From the NCBI GenBank assembly GCA_963753105.1, contig CAVWBD010000002.1, positions 62,001 through 126,000 of the forward strand: a stretch of DNA of 64,000 bases, written 5' to 3'. Positions 34,931 through 43,301 of this stretch are shown here, in pieces. The translations under genes and the position numbers were made by a program. The first letter of the stretch is position 1. Every line of letters starts with the position of its first letter. The DNA comes from SZUA-36 sp963753105. GTDB taxonomy: Bacteria; Pseudomonadota; Gammaproteobacteria; Xanthomonadales; SZUA-36. Below the pieces are notes generated by a model that ran no database searches, was not told where the DNA came from, and saw nothing but the letters and a program-made list of their open reading frames with translations.

Positions 34931-35824
34931 TTGAGTCAGAAATCCTATCCGGTAACGGGTGCGGGACTCGGTTTGAGGCGGGCCCTGTTGGGTCCGCTTC
35001 GGTCCGCTGATACCGACACCACCGACGACCACATCAGTTTCATGGAAGTCGCGCCCGAAAACTGGATCAACGTGGGTGGCGAACGCGGTGAAGCTTTCCG
35101 TTATTTCACGGACCGTTTCCCCTTTGTCTGCCACGGGCTGTCGCTATCCATCGGCGGGCCGACGCCGCTCGATGAAACCTTCATCCGCAAGCTACGCAAG
35201 TTCATGGATGAATTCGGGATACGGGCTTACAGCGAGCACCTGAGTTACTGCACCGACGGTGGTCATTTGTACGACCTGATGCCGATACCTTTTACCGAAG
35301 AGGCCATCAAATACGTTGCGGCACGTGTCAGGCAGGTACAGGACCTGCTCGGCCGGCGCATTGCGCTGGAGAACGTATCGTATTATGCGGCGCCCGGGGC
35401 TGAACTCAGCGAGATCGATTTCATCAACGCGGTGCTTTCCGAGGCGGACTGTGACCTGCTGCTGGATGTCAACAATATCCATGTCAACAGCGTCAACCAC
35501 CACTACGACGCAGTTGAATTCCTGCGCAAGTTACCCGGAGAAAGGATCGCCTACGGCCATATTGCCGGGCACTTCAACGAGGCCGAGGACCTGATCATCG
35601 ATACCCACGGCGCCGATGTCATCGGTGATGTGTGGGACCTGCTTGATGCGGCTTATGAATTTTTTGGCGTGTTCCCGACCCTGCTGGAAAGGGATTTCAA
35701 CATCCCGCCGGTGACAGAACTCTTTGAGGAACTGCGACAAATCAAAACCGTCCAGGCAAAGTGGACCTCCAGTCAGCATGCGGCAAACGGAGGGCGGAGC
35801 GATGACCATCGACACAGCGCCTGA
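34931..35824 (+). CDS. DUF692 multinuclear non-haem iron oxidase (HvfB/BufB-like)
   Basis: A 297-residue TIM-barrel enzyme of the MNIO family. Likely iron ligands are all in place: ME...PENW (FMEVAPENW), CHGLSLSIG, SEHLSY, ALENVSYY, LLDVNNIHVNSVNHH, AYGHIAGHF, IDTHG and LLERD. Related enzymes oxidise precursor cysteines to thio-heterocycles. The start is a TTG at 34931 behind GAGG; it follows hvfA after 11 bases. The gene overlaps the next one by 23 bases, which suggests a stable enzyme-partner complex. Confidence 0.92.
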   Translation: MSQKSYPVTGAGLGLRRALLGPLRSADTDTTDDHISFMEVAPENWINVGGERGEAFRYFTDRFPFVCHGLSLSIGGPTPLDETFIRKLRKFMDEFGIRAYSEHLSYCTDGGHLYDLMPIPFTEEAIKYVAARVRQVQDLLGRRIALENVSYYAAPGAELSEIDFINAVLSEADCDLLLDVNNIHVNSVNHHYDAVEFLRKLPGERIAYGHIAGHFNEAEDLIIDTHGADVIGDVWDLLDAAYEFFGVFPTLLERDFNIPPVTELFEELRQIKTVQAKWTSSQHAANGGRSDDHRHSA

Positions 35825-36578
35825 AGCACTGCTCAAACTGCAGACCGGTTTTGCCGCGCATATACGCGACCCCCAATCATCCCCCGCACCCGATGGAATC
35901 GAAGACCGGCGCATGGCCATTTACCGTGAACTGTTTTTCAACAATATCCGGAGTTTCCTGTCCACCAACTTCCCGGTACTGAGGTCCCTGTTTGATGCGG
36001 AAAGCTGGGATGAGCTGTGCCGTGATTTTTACCGCGATTTCCGCTGCCAGACCCCGTTGTTCCCGGAGATTCCACGCGAATTTCTGCGCTATTTACAGGA
36101 ACACCGTGAAGCTAAGACAAGCGATTTGCCATTCATGCTGGAACTGGCCCACTACGAATGGGTGGAACTGGCCCTGGCGCTGGATGAAACCGAGGCCGGC
36201 ATGACCCAGGCAGACCCCGCTGGTGACCTGGTGACGGGCATCCCGCTCCTGTCACCACTGGCATGGCCGTTGAGCTACCGCTTCCCCGTGCACCGGATAT
36301 GTACCGATTACCAGCCACGCAGCACGCCGGATGACGCCACCCACCTGCTGGTTTGGCGGCAACAGGATTTTGCGGTTCGCTTTATGCAGCTGAACGAATT
36401 TTCAGCGTTACTGGTGCAGCGATTGAAAGAAAACACCACTCAGTCGGGTCTTGAATTGCTAACGGCGATTGCCTCCGAATCCGGGCACCCGCAGCCGGAA
36501 GTGCTCGTGGAAGGTGGCCGGGCCCTGTTGAATGAACTGAGGGAAAAGCAGGTCATCGCCGGCACACGACCCGCTTAG
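35802..36578 (+). CDS. DUF2063 partner protein (HvfC/BufC-like)
   Basis: A 258-residue cytoplasmic protein. The N-terminal DUF2063 region (LQTGFAAHIRDP, MAIYRELFFNNIRSFLSTNF, PVLRSLFDAESWDEL) is followed by a second domain with LELAHYEWVELAL and LLVWRQQDFAVRFM. DUF2063 was once called a putative DNA-binding domain, but in MNIO systems the protein binds the precursor and presents it to the oxidase. ATG 35802 has a good GGAG site and lies inside the end of the DUF692 gene. Confidence 0.9.
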   Translation: MTIDTAPEALLKLQTGFAAHIRDPQSSPAPDGIEDRRMAIYRELFFNNIRSFLSTNFPVLRSLFDAESWDELCRDFYRDFRCQTPLFPEIPREFLRYLQEHREAKTSDLPFMLELAHYEWVELALALDETEAGMTQADPAGDLVTGIPLLSPLAWPLSYRFPVHRICTDYQPRSTPDDATHLLVWRQQDFAVRFMQLNEFSALLVQRLKENTTQSGLELLTAIASESGHPQPEVLVEGGRALLNELREKQVIAGTRPA

Positions 36579-36607
36579 CAAATCACCTGGCTTGCACGAG
36601 GAAAGCA

Positions 36608-37273
36608 ATGATCACAATGTACGACAACCTGACCGCCCGTCTGCGTGAAGTCGGCGACTACACCTGGCCACTGCTGCTCAGGCTTATCCTGGCCTTCGAA
36701 TTCGCAGAGGCCGGACTGGGCAAATTGCGTGGCGAGAACTGGTTTGGCGATATTCCATGGGCCGGTTGGCAGAAGGGCTTCCCGTTTCCTTTTGACCGTC
36801 TTTCTACGGACCTGAACTGGTTGCTGGCTACCTGGGGTGAGTTGGTATTTGCCGGCATGCTGGTGCTGGGCCTGTTTACGCGATTTGCCGCCATTTCCCT
36901 GGTGGTGATCACGGTGGTCGCCACCGCCGCTGTCCACTGGCCTGCTGAATGGGGCAGTCTTGGCGAATTGTGGTCAGGCTACGTCATCACAGCCAAGGGT
37001 GCGGGCAATTACAAACTGCCGTTGTTATTTGTCGTGATGCTGCTGCCACTGGTGTTTTACGGTGGCGGTAAACTATCCCTGGATCATGTCCTGCTCAAGC
37101 TGACACGGCGCACTGACCTGCTGGATGACCGCACGACAGGTCTTCAGTCTTTCGGCCTGGCTTTGCTGGTGCTGGGGCTGGCGACCGTCTGGGTCGAGCC
37201 GGCCTGGGGCATTCCCCTGTTCATCGCCGGGATGCTGGCGGTCGTGGTACCCGAATTTGGCGGCCACAAATAG
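36608..37273 (+). CDS. DoxX-family membrane protein of the hvf-like operon
   Basis: A 221-residue protein with about five membrane segments (for example LLLRLILAFEFAEAGLGKL, LVFAGMLVLGLFTRFAAI, LPLLFVVMLLPLVFYGGG, GIPLFIAGMLAVVVPEF) and the DoxX motif FEFAEAGLGKL. DoxX proteins often close MNIO operons (HvfD/BufD position); a redox or transport role has been suggested but is not shown. It starts 30 bases after the DUF2063 gene and ends 9 bases before convergent traB/gumN. Confidence 0.88.
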   Translation: MITMYDNLTARLREVGDYTWPLLLRLILAFEFAEAGLGKLRGENWFGDIPWAGWQKGFPFPFDRLSTDLNWLLATWGELVFAGMLVLGLFTRFAAISLVVITVVATAAVHWPAEWGSLGELWSGYVITAKGAGNYKLPLLFVVMLLPLVFYGGGKLSLDHVLLKLTRRTDLLDDRTTGLQSFGLALLVLGLATVWVEPAWGIPLFIAGMLAVVVPEFGGHK

Positions 37274-37282
37274 CTAAGCGTT

Positions 37283-38230
37283 TTAGTGCGCCTGGCCGAC
37301 CCCTGTTTTCTTGAACGGCAACCCGAGCGGTTCCAGTTCATAACCGTGCTGGCGCAATAGCACGAGCAAGCCGCGTTCTCCATACAGGTGCAAGGCGCCT
37401 ACAGCGACGAATACCTTTTTTTCGGCCAGATGGTGCAACATGGATTCGACCATGCGTTCGTTCCGGTCATGGATACCGGTTTGCATAAAGTAATCTTTCG
37501 CAGCCTGGCCGGCATCCTCGAGTTGCTCGTCCGACATGGCCTGTAGAACCGTCAAGTCGTTTGTGAGGTAGGCATCGACCATCTGGTCATGGGCATCGCC
37601 AACATGGTCAAATTCACTGATGGCCTGGTCCAGCAATGACAACTGCATGTCCATCGGCATGTTTTCCAGGAACGACAACTGCTGCTCCAGGGTCTCCAGG
37701 CCCACCACCTTCAAGCCACTACCCGAAGCCCTCAAAGACAAGGACAGATCCATGTAGAAACCGGTCACCGGAGGCGGCGTGCTGAGTGTCATCATCGCCG
37801 CCCACGGTTTCATCCCGTTGATGAACCTGGCCGGTACACCGTGGCCCGACAGGGCGTTGGCGAGGGTTTCGAAACGCCCGGCGCCGATGATCCCTTCCAG
37901 GCTCTGACCCTCCGGGAGCCGCATGTACTGGGTCAGCTGCGCCAGGGTCGGCAGATCCGGGACCATCTCCATGGCGAACACCTGGCTCTGGTTGAGCCTG
38001 CCGAGAAGTTCATCGGAAAAATCCAGCACCCTCGGGTCTTCGCTGTGAATGGTCCCCAACAGGTGTCCCACTGTCTGCCCATCCCTGTGAATCGACCAGA
38101 ACAGCGCCTGGTCGGTATCCTGGCCGGCATCAGCGCTGACCGCCCAGGGGATGGTGGCCAGCCATAAAAATACAGCCAGCGTTCGGATTCCGCGTTGTGC
38201 GTGTTTTATGGATGGTATTTTGAAGCGCAT
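37283..38230 (-). CDS. TraB/GumN-family (TIKI-like) protein, secreted
   Basis: A 315-residue protein with a signal peptide (RTLAVFLWLATIPWAVSADA). The family motifs are present: GHLLGTIHSEDPRVLDF near the N-terminus, AMEMVPD, GMKPWAAMMTL, and the C-terminal FVAVGALHLYGERGLLVLL. Relatives include Wnt-cleaving TIKI metalloproteases, but the bacterial substrate is unknown. ATG 38230 was chosen because it gives a normal signal peptide; the long upstream extension is the antisense of rnt. Confidence 0.87.
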   Translation of the reverse strand: MRFKIPSIKHAQRGIRTLAVFLWLATIPWAVSADAGQDTDQALFWSIHRDGQTVGHLLGTIHSEDPRVLDFSDELLGRLNQSQVFAMEMVPDLPTLAQLTQYMRLPEGQSLEGIIGAGRFETLANALSGHGVPARFINGMKPWAAMMTLSTPPPVTGFYMDLSLSLRASGSGLKVVGLETLEQQLSFLENMPMDMQLSLLDQAISEFDHVGDAHDQMVDAYLTNDLTVLQAMSDEQLEDAGQAAKDYFMQTGIHDRNERMVESMLHHLAEKKVFVAVGALHLYGERGLLVLLRQHGYELEPLGLPFKKTGVGQAH

Positions 38231-38267
38231 TCCCGTATTCTCGCTGCCTTTAGTGCTGGAATCCAAT

Positions 38268-38912
38268 ATGCCTCGAATTGCTGACCGTTTCAGGGGGTTC
38301 TTACCCGTTGTCGTTGATATCGAAACCGGCGGCTTCAACGCAAAAACCGACGCGATCCTGGAAATCGCTGCCTGCATCCTGTGCATGGACGATTTTGGCC
38401 GACTCAAGATTGCCGAAACGCTGTCTGCCCACGTCGAGCCGTTCGATGGCTCCCGTATCGAGCCAAGTTCGCTGGAGTTTACAGGAATTAATCTCGACGA
38501 TCCGGAACGCAATCCGATTACCGAGCGCGAGGCCATCCAGAAAATCTGCCTGCCGGTCCGGCAGGAACTGCGCGCCACCGAATGCCAGCGTGCCATCCTG
38601 GTCGGCCACAACCCCGCTTTTGACCTGTCGTTCCTGAGCGCCGCCATTGCCCGTGTCAATTACAAACGAAACCCTTTCCACCCTTTCAGTTCCTTCGACA
38701 CCGCCACGCTCGGCGGCCTCGCTTTCGGCCAGACCGTGTTGGCCCGGGCCGCGCAGGCGGCAGGTATTGAATGGGATGAATCATCTGCCCACTCGGCGGA
38801 ATACGACACTATCAAGACTGCGGAATTGTTTTGTACGATCGTCAACCGCTGGAAGCTTCTGACAGAAGCCCCGGAAGAAGATCAGGACGATTTTTACGAA
38901 CCTCCAGACTGA
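38268..38912 (+). CDS. rnt: Ribonuclease T
   Basis: A 214-residue DEDDh 3'-5' exonuclease that trims tRNA and other stable RNA ends. Exo I (VVDIETGGF), Exo II (VGHNPAFDLSFL) and Exo III with the catalytic histidine (SAHSAEYDTIKTAELF) are intact. ATG 38268 gives the family N-terminus MPRIADRFRGFLPVVV. It is divergent from the TraB/GumN gene with only 37 bases between start codons. Confidence 0.96.
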   Translation: MPRIADRFRGFLPVVVDIETGGFNAKTDAILEIAACILCMDDFGRLKIAETLSAHVEPFDGSRIEPSSLEFTGINLDDPERNPITEREAIQKICLPVRQELRATECQRAILVGHNPAFDLSFLSAAIARVNYKRNPFHPFSSFDTATLGGLAFGQTVLARAAQAAGIEWDESSAHSAEYDTIKTAELFCTIVNRWKLLTEAPEEDQDDFYEPPD

Positions 38913-38963
38913 CCGTGTCCACATCGCCAATCACTGGAAAATCCTGACGAAGTTATAGCCCCT

Positions 38964-39193
38964 CGTCATCCCGGAATTTGCGCAACCCAAACCAAACCGT
39001 CATCCCGGAATTTGCGCAACCCAAACCAAACCGTCATCCCGGAATTTGCGCAACCCAAACCAAACCGTCATCCCGGAATTTGCGCAACCCAACCAAACCA
39101 TCCCATGCGCAACCCAAACCAAATCGTCATCCCGGAATTTGCGCAACCCAAACCAAACCGTCATCCCGGAATTTGCGCAGCAAATATCCGGGA
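38964..39193. repeat. 34-bp tandem repeat array
   Basis: A 34-base unit beginning CGTCATCCCGGAATTTGCGC and continuing AACCCAAACCAAAC starts at 38964, 38998, 39032 and 39066, then in variant form to 39160. The last unit departs after GCGCA into GCAAATATCCGGGACCC, completing a hairpin (TCCCGGAATTTGC with GCAAATATCCGGGA). The unit thus looks like a half-hairpin that has been amplified. Frames are open through it only because the unit lacks stops. Confidence 0.85.
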
Positions 39194-39483
39194 CCCATTT
39201 TGTTTAAGAGCAGCCACTGGCCAGCACTCTATCGCCCAGCGCTTTGCCACTGTGGGCTCCCGGCCCCGCAGCCCTTCGGGCTACCCTCTTCTTCGAGCCG
39301 TCTTAACGAGGCCGGCCTCACAGGACATCCTGTCCTGGGCGGCCTGAGATGTGCATCCCGCACATCTCTCCCCTAACGACTCTCAGGAATCGGTGCTTGG
39401 AGGTCGCCCACAGTGGCAAACCACCAGGCAATTCATGAAATGGTCTTTTGCAACTGTTCTAAGGACCTATAGCTGAGTTCCTA
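39194..39483. other. Gene-free stretch with a series of hairpins
   Basis: No coding region is supported. Three compact hairpins follow one another: AGCCC-TTC-GGGCT near 39268, CAGGACA-TCC-TGTCCTG (39321-39337) and GAGATGTGC-ATCCC-GCACATCTC (39346-39368). They may be the remnant of a palindromic repeat or a structured non-coding element. No tRNA or known RNA is recognisable. Confidence 0.5.
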
Positions 39484-39595
39484 GAGCTGTGTCGGGATGT
39501 TCCTTATCCGGGACCGTAATTCGTCGGGATACGAATTACCGAGCGCCCATGGATGGCTTGAGCGTGTCCCGGGAAGGAATACCCGACGCAGCCTC
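39484..39595. repeat. Dispersed hairpin repeat family B, copy B3
   Basis: The core is nearly identical to B2 (ATCCGGGACCGTAATTCGTC, GGATACGAATTACCGAGCGC, CATGGATGGCTTGAGCGTGT). The outer arms are different (GAGCTGTGTCGGGATGTTCC against the complement of GGAATACCCGACGCAGCCTC) but again complement each other. It lies between the hairpin block and hyuB. Confidence 0.8.
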
Positions 39596-39696
39596 TACTC
39601 GACCAACGCTGACCAATGAAATGTGTGATGTACCCAACATGGATTCCGGCTTTCACCGAATGACGACTACATTGTCAAAGCAATGAGGTTTTCTTG

Positions 39697-41244
39697 TCAG
39701 GCTTTGCCGTAACCGCCACCACCTGGTGTCTTGATGGTCAGCGTTTGCCCGGCCACGGCGCGGAACTGGACTTTGCCCGGAATCCGCTCGCCATCGAGTT
39801 CGTTGCACCCGCACAGACCGGGTTCACCGCCCGCCAGACCCCAGGGTGCGATTTCGCGGCGCTCGGTCAGCAAGGATACCTCGGCGTCCTCGAGAAACAG
39901 GTACTGACGCACGATACCGTCACCACCGCTGAACGCACCTGCCCCGCCGGACCCGCGCCGGATCGAATAACGCTGGATACGTAACGGGTAGTTCAATTCC
40001 AGCACTTCGACAGGCGTGTTCAGCGTGTTGGTCATATGGCTGTGACGGGCAGACCGGCCATTGCCATCGCTCGCCGCGCCCATGCCGCCACCCAGCGTTT
40101 CATAATAATCCCAGCCCCGTTCGCCGCGTCTGCCCATGGCCAGGTTATTCATCGTGCCCTGGCTGGCTGCCGCCAGCTTGCCGGGCATTGCCTGGGCCAG
40201 CGCACCACACACGGCATCGACGATTCTGCTGCTGGTTTCCACGTTACCCGCGGCAACGGCAGCAGGCGGGTTGGCATTGACCAGGCAACCTGGTGGTGCG
40301 GAAATGCTGACGCCTTGCAAAGCCCCATGGCAGGCCGGCGTGTGCGCAGGCATCAGGCAGCGGAATACGTAAAAAACCGCCGCCGCGGTCACCGGCATCG
40401 GACAATTCAAATTACCGGCAACCTGGCTGGCTGTTCCGGCAAAATCCACATCGACACCATCTTCCCTGACCGTGACAGTGACCTTGACCGGGATCCGGGT
40501 TTGTCCATGGCCGTCGTCATCGAGATAATCTTCAAACTGGTACTGCCCGCTGGGAATATTGGCTAGGCTTTGCAGCACCAACGACCGGGCCCAGGACTGC
40601 AAGCTGCTTTCCCGTTGTTCGAATTCGGCCAGGCCCATTGCTTCGACCAGTGCCTTCAAACGCCCGGCGCCAAGCAGGTTAGCCGCAACCTGGGCGTTGA
40701 AATCTCCCCTGGAAGTGTCGGGGCTGTTCAAGCGGGACAAAATGGTGCGCATGAACTCTTCGTCCACCAAGCCGTCGCGCATCAGCAGGGTCGGTGATAT
40801 CAGGATACCCTCCTCCGCCAGCGCCCGGCTGAGGGGCATCGAGCCAGGTGCATCGGAACCGATATCCGCGTGATGGGCGCGGTTGGCGGCAAACCCGACC
40901 AGTTCACCCGCCGCAAATACCGGTGCGACCAGCGTGACATCCGGCAAATGCGTACCACCCATGTAGGGGTCGTTCAGGATCAGCATGTCACCCGTGCGCC
41001 ACTGACGGGCCTCCACCAGGTCGGCCATGGCATAAGCCATGCTGCCGAGGTGCACTGGGATATGGGTCGCCTGGCCAAGCAAATGTCCCTGGCGGCTGAA
41101 TAATGCACAGGAATAATCGTTGCGGTCACGGATATTGGGTGAAAAGGCCACCCGCCCTAACAGGGCACCCATTTCTTCGCAGATGGCTGAAATCCTGCTG
41201 GCAAAAAGACCCAGTTCAACACTACTGGATTGCGTTTTTTTCAT
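39697..41244 (-). CDS. Hydantoinase B/oxoprolinase family protein, orphan
   Basis: A 515-residue HyuB-type subunit. Typical segments are FSPNIRDRNDYSCALFSRQG, NDPYMGGTHLPDVTLVAPVF, HHADIGSDAPGSMP and the C-terminal RRGSGGAGAFSGGDG with TPGGGGYGKA. HyuB normally works with HyuA in ATP-dependent hydrolysis of hydantoins or 5-oxoproline, but no hyuA is present in the window. Its start overlaps the purK stop (ATGA), so it appears to be the third gene of a purE-purK-hyuB operon. Confidence 0.9.
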   Translation of the reverse strand: MKKTQSSSVELGLFASRISAICEEMGALLGRVAFSPNIRDRNDYSCALFSRQGHLLGQATHIPVHLGSMAYAMADLVEARQWRTGDMLILNDPYMGGTHLPDVTLVAPVFAAGELVGFAANRAHHADIGSDAPGSMPLSRALAEEGILISPTLLMRDGLVDEEFMRTILSRLNSPDTSRGDFNAQVAANLLGAGRLKALVEAMGLAEFEQRESSLQSWARSLVLQSLANIPSGQYQFEDYLDDDGHGQTRIPVKVTVTVREDGVDVDFAGTASQVAGNLNCPMPVTAAAVFYVFRCLMPAHTPACHGALQGVSISAPPGCLVNANPPAAVAAGNVETSSRIVDAVCGALAQAMPGKLAAASQGTMNNLAMGRRGERGWDYYETLGGGMGAASDGNGRSARHSHMTNTLNTPVEVLELNYPLRIQRYSIRRGSGGAGAFSGGDGIVRQYLFLEDAEVSLLTERREIAPWGLAGGEPGLCGCNELDGERIPGKVQFRAVAGQTLTIKTPGGGGYGKA

Positions 41245-42401
41245 CCGTGTTTTTCTTTCGGGTCCTGCATGATGGCGTCAAGATTCAGTTCGGCTGCGAC
41301 CCCCAACTCGGCCGCGAGCAATGCCGCCCTGGCCCGCAGACCCGCCTCGCGGCCCGTGGTCACCGTCACGTGACCGATCTTGCGGCCATCGCGTGGTGTT
41401 TTTTTGTAATCGTGCCAGTGCACGGCTTCATTGGTATCCGGGTCAAAAATCTGCTGCCCGGCGCAGGCTGGCATGGCCCCGAGCAGGTTGAACATCAACG
41501 CCGGTGCTTTGCCCTGCGTGTCACCCAGCGGCAGACCACAGATGGCCAGCAGGTGGTTCTCGAACTGCGAAGTGCAGGCGCCGTCGATGGTCCAATGGCC
41601 TGAGTTATGCACCCTTGGTGCAAATTCGTTGGCCAGCAATTCACCGTCTTTGAGGAATAGTTCCAACGCCAAAACCCCGGTGTAATCGAGATGGTCCAGC
41701 AGGCGTCTGACCAGTACTTCGGCGTAGGCCTGCAAGGACTCATCAAAAGCCGGGGCCGTGCTGACGGCCAGTATGCCGTCACGGTGCAAATTACGTGTCA
41801 GTGGCCAGTAAACCGTCTGCCCGCCCTCGCCACGCGCTGCGATGATCGAACACTCGGCATCGAAGGATACGAAACCTTCGCAGATCAATTCATGATCACC
41901 CAGCATCTGCCAGGCGCGTTCCAGGTCCTCCTGGAACCTCAAGACCACCTGCCCTTTGCCGTCGTAGCCAAAACGGCGGGTTTTCAAGACACAGGGCAGC
42001 CCGATTTTCTCAACTGCCGCTTTCAACTCGGGACGCGATGCGACCGGGTGGAACGGCGCGACCGGGATGCCCAACTCCTGCATCATGGTTTTTTCACGCA
42101 GGCGGTCCTGGCTCTTGAACAAGGCCCGTGGCGGTGGAAATACGGGGCACAAAGACTCGATCAGGCTGGCGGACGCCTCGGGTACATTTTCAAAATCAAA
42201 GGTGACCACGTCACAACGCTGCCCCAATTCCCTCAATGCGGCTTCGTCATCCCATTGGGCACAGATCAGTTCACCGTATTCTGCGGCACAGGCGTCTTCA
42301 GCGGGGTCAAGAAAAATAAACTCCAGGCCCATCGGCACACCGGCCTGTGCCAGCATACGAGCCAATTGGCCAGCGCCTAAAATGCCAATGGTTTTAATCA
42401 T
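41241..42401 (-). CDS. purK: N5-carboxyaminoimidazole ribonucleotide synthase
   Basis: A 386-residue ATP-grasp enzyme that carboxylates AIR to N5-CAIR in purine synthesis. The N-terminus TIGILGAGQLARMLAQAGVP, VLKTRRFGYDGKGQVVL and the ATP-grasp core ANEFAPRVHNSGHWTIDGAC are typical. It overlaps purE (ATGA), and the product is the direct substrate of PurE. Confidence 0.96.
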   Translation of the reverse strand: MIKTIGILGAGQLARMLAQAGVPMGLEFIFLDPAEDACAAEYGELICAQWDDEAALRELGQRCDVVTFDFENVPEASASLIESLCPVFPPPRALFKSQDRLREKTMMQELGIPVAPFHPVASRPELKAAVEKIGLPCVLKTRRFGYDGKGQVVLRFQEDLERAWQMLGDHELICEGFVSFDAECSIIAARGEGGQTVYWPLTRNLHRDGILAVSTAPAFDESLQAYAEVLVRRLLDHLDYTGVLALELFLKDGELLANEFAPRVHNSGHWTIDGACTSQFENHLLAICGLPLGDTQGKAPALMFNLLGAMPACAGQQIFDPDTNEAVHWHDYKKTPRDGRKIGHVTVTTGREAGLRARAALLAAELGVAAELNLDAIMQDPKEKHG

Positions 42402-42895
42402 GCCGGGTTGGGATTGCTTAGCACGTCATCCGTTCTGGAGCGCCTGAATTCCTCCAGCGCCCGGCGCACTTGCGGGTACTTGTTGGCCAGGATGGCTGCA
42501 GCAAGCAGGGCCGCGTTGGTCGCACCCGCATTACCGATCGCCAGCGTGCCCACCGGGATGCCGGCCGGCATCTGGGCAATGGACAACAGGGAATCCATGC
42601 CACTCAGGGCGCGTGACTGGACCGGCACACCGAGTACCGGTAAAGAAGTCTTGGCAGCCACCATGCCCGGCAAGTGCGCCGCGCCACCAGCCCCGGCGAT
42701 GATCACTTCCAGGCCGCGCTCGATGGCGCTGTCGGCATATTCAAACATCAAATCGGGTGTGCGGTGGGCCGATACCACCCGGACCTCGTGTGGAATAGCC
42801 AGCGCTGCAAGTGTTTCAGCTGCATTTTTCATCGTGTCCCAGTCGGACTGGGAACCCATGATCACACCAACCAATGCCTGTTCTGTTGCCACCAT
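42398..42895 (-). CDS. purE: N5-carboxyaminoimidazole ribonucleotide mutase
   Basis: A 165-residue class I PurE that converts N5-CAIR to CAIR. Signature segments are VGVIMGSQSDWDTM, SAHRTPDLMFEYA, AGAGGAAHLPGMVAAKTSLP and GIPVGTLAIGNAGATNAALLA. It is the first gene of the leftward purE-purK-hyuB group and is divergent from the Trm112-like gene. Confidence 0.97.
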   Translation of the reverse strand: MVATEQALVGVIMGSQSDWDTMKNAAETLAALAIPHEVRVVSAHRTPDLMFEYADSAIERGLEVIIAGAGGAAHLPGMVAAKTSLPVLGVPVQSRALSGMDSLLSIAQMPAGIPVGTLAIGNAGATNAALLAAAILANKYPQVRRALEEFRRSRTDDVLSNPNPA

Positions 42896-43011
42896 TAAGC
42901 CTCCTGGGTATCAGCGGAAGATTGTACCAGTGTGCCGCATCAGCCAACAGGGTCGTTCTTGAAACGCGGTACGGCTGATACAATGAGCGCTCACCCAAGC
43001 CGGATAAAACC

Positions 43012-43278
43012 ATGCCTGTTGACGGAAAATTGCTGGAAATCCTGTGTTGCCCGGTCAGTAAGACCCCATTGACACGACTTGGCCAGGAGAAACTGGACAA
43101 GCTGAACCAGGCCATCAGCAATCGTGAAGCGCTGTACATCGATGGCACGGCAGTGACCGGAGCACTCCAGGAAGGCCTGATCACCGAGGATGGCAAGGTC
43201 ATTTACGCCGTGCAGGACAACATCCCCATACTGCTCGAGGAGCAGGGTATCGGCACCTTGCAGTTCCAGGATTTTTGA
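43012..43278 (+). CDS. Trm112-family small protein (YcaR-like)
   Basis: An 88-residue protein with MPVDGKLLEILCCPVSKTPL and the C-terminal DNIPILLEEQG segment that define the Trm112/UPF0434 family. Eukaryotic Trm112 activates methyltransferases; the bacterial role is not settled. The middle insert (residues 20-60) is somewhat longer than in YcaR (about 60 residues). Confidence 0.87.
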   Translation: MPVDGKLLEILCCPVSKTPLTRLGQEKLDKLNQAISNREALYIDGTAVTGALQEGLITEDGKVIYAVQDNIPILLEEQGIGTLQFQDF

Positions 43279-43301
43279 AACCCTGGTTTTTGGCGCCCGG
43301 T

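Noticed and set aside
38964..39193. Possible CRISPR array
   Set aside because: The 34-bp units are directly adjacent with no unique spacers, and no cas genes are present.
38978..39376. Two overlapping plus-strand frames through the tandem repeat
   Set aside because: They are open only because the repeat unit lacks stop codons; the products are pure repeat peptides without start signals.
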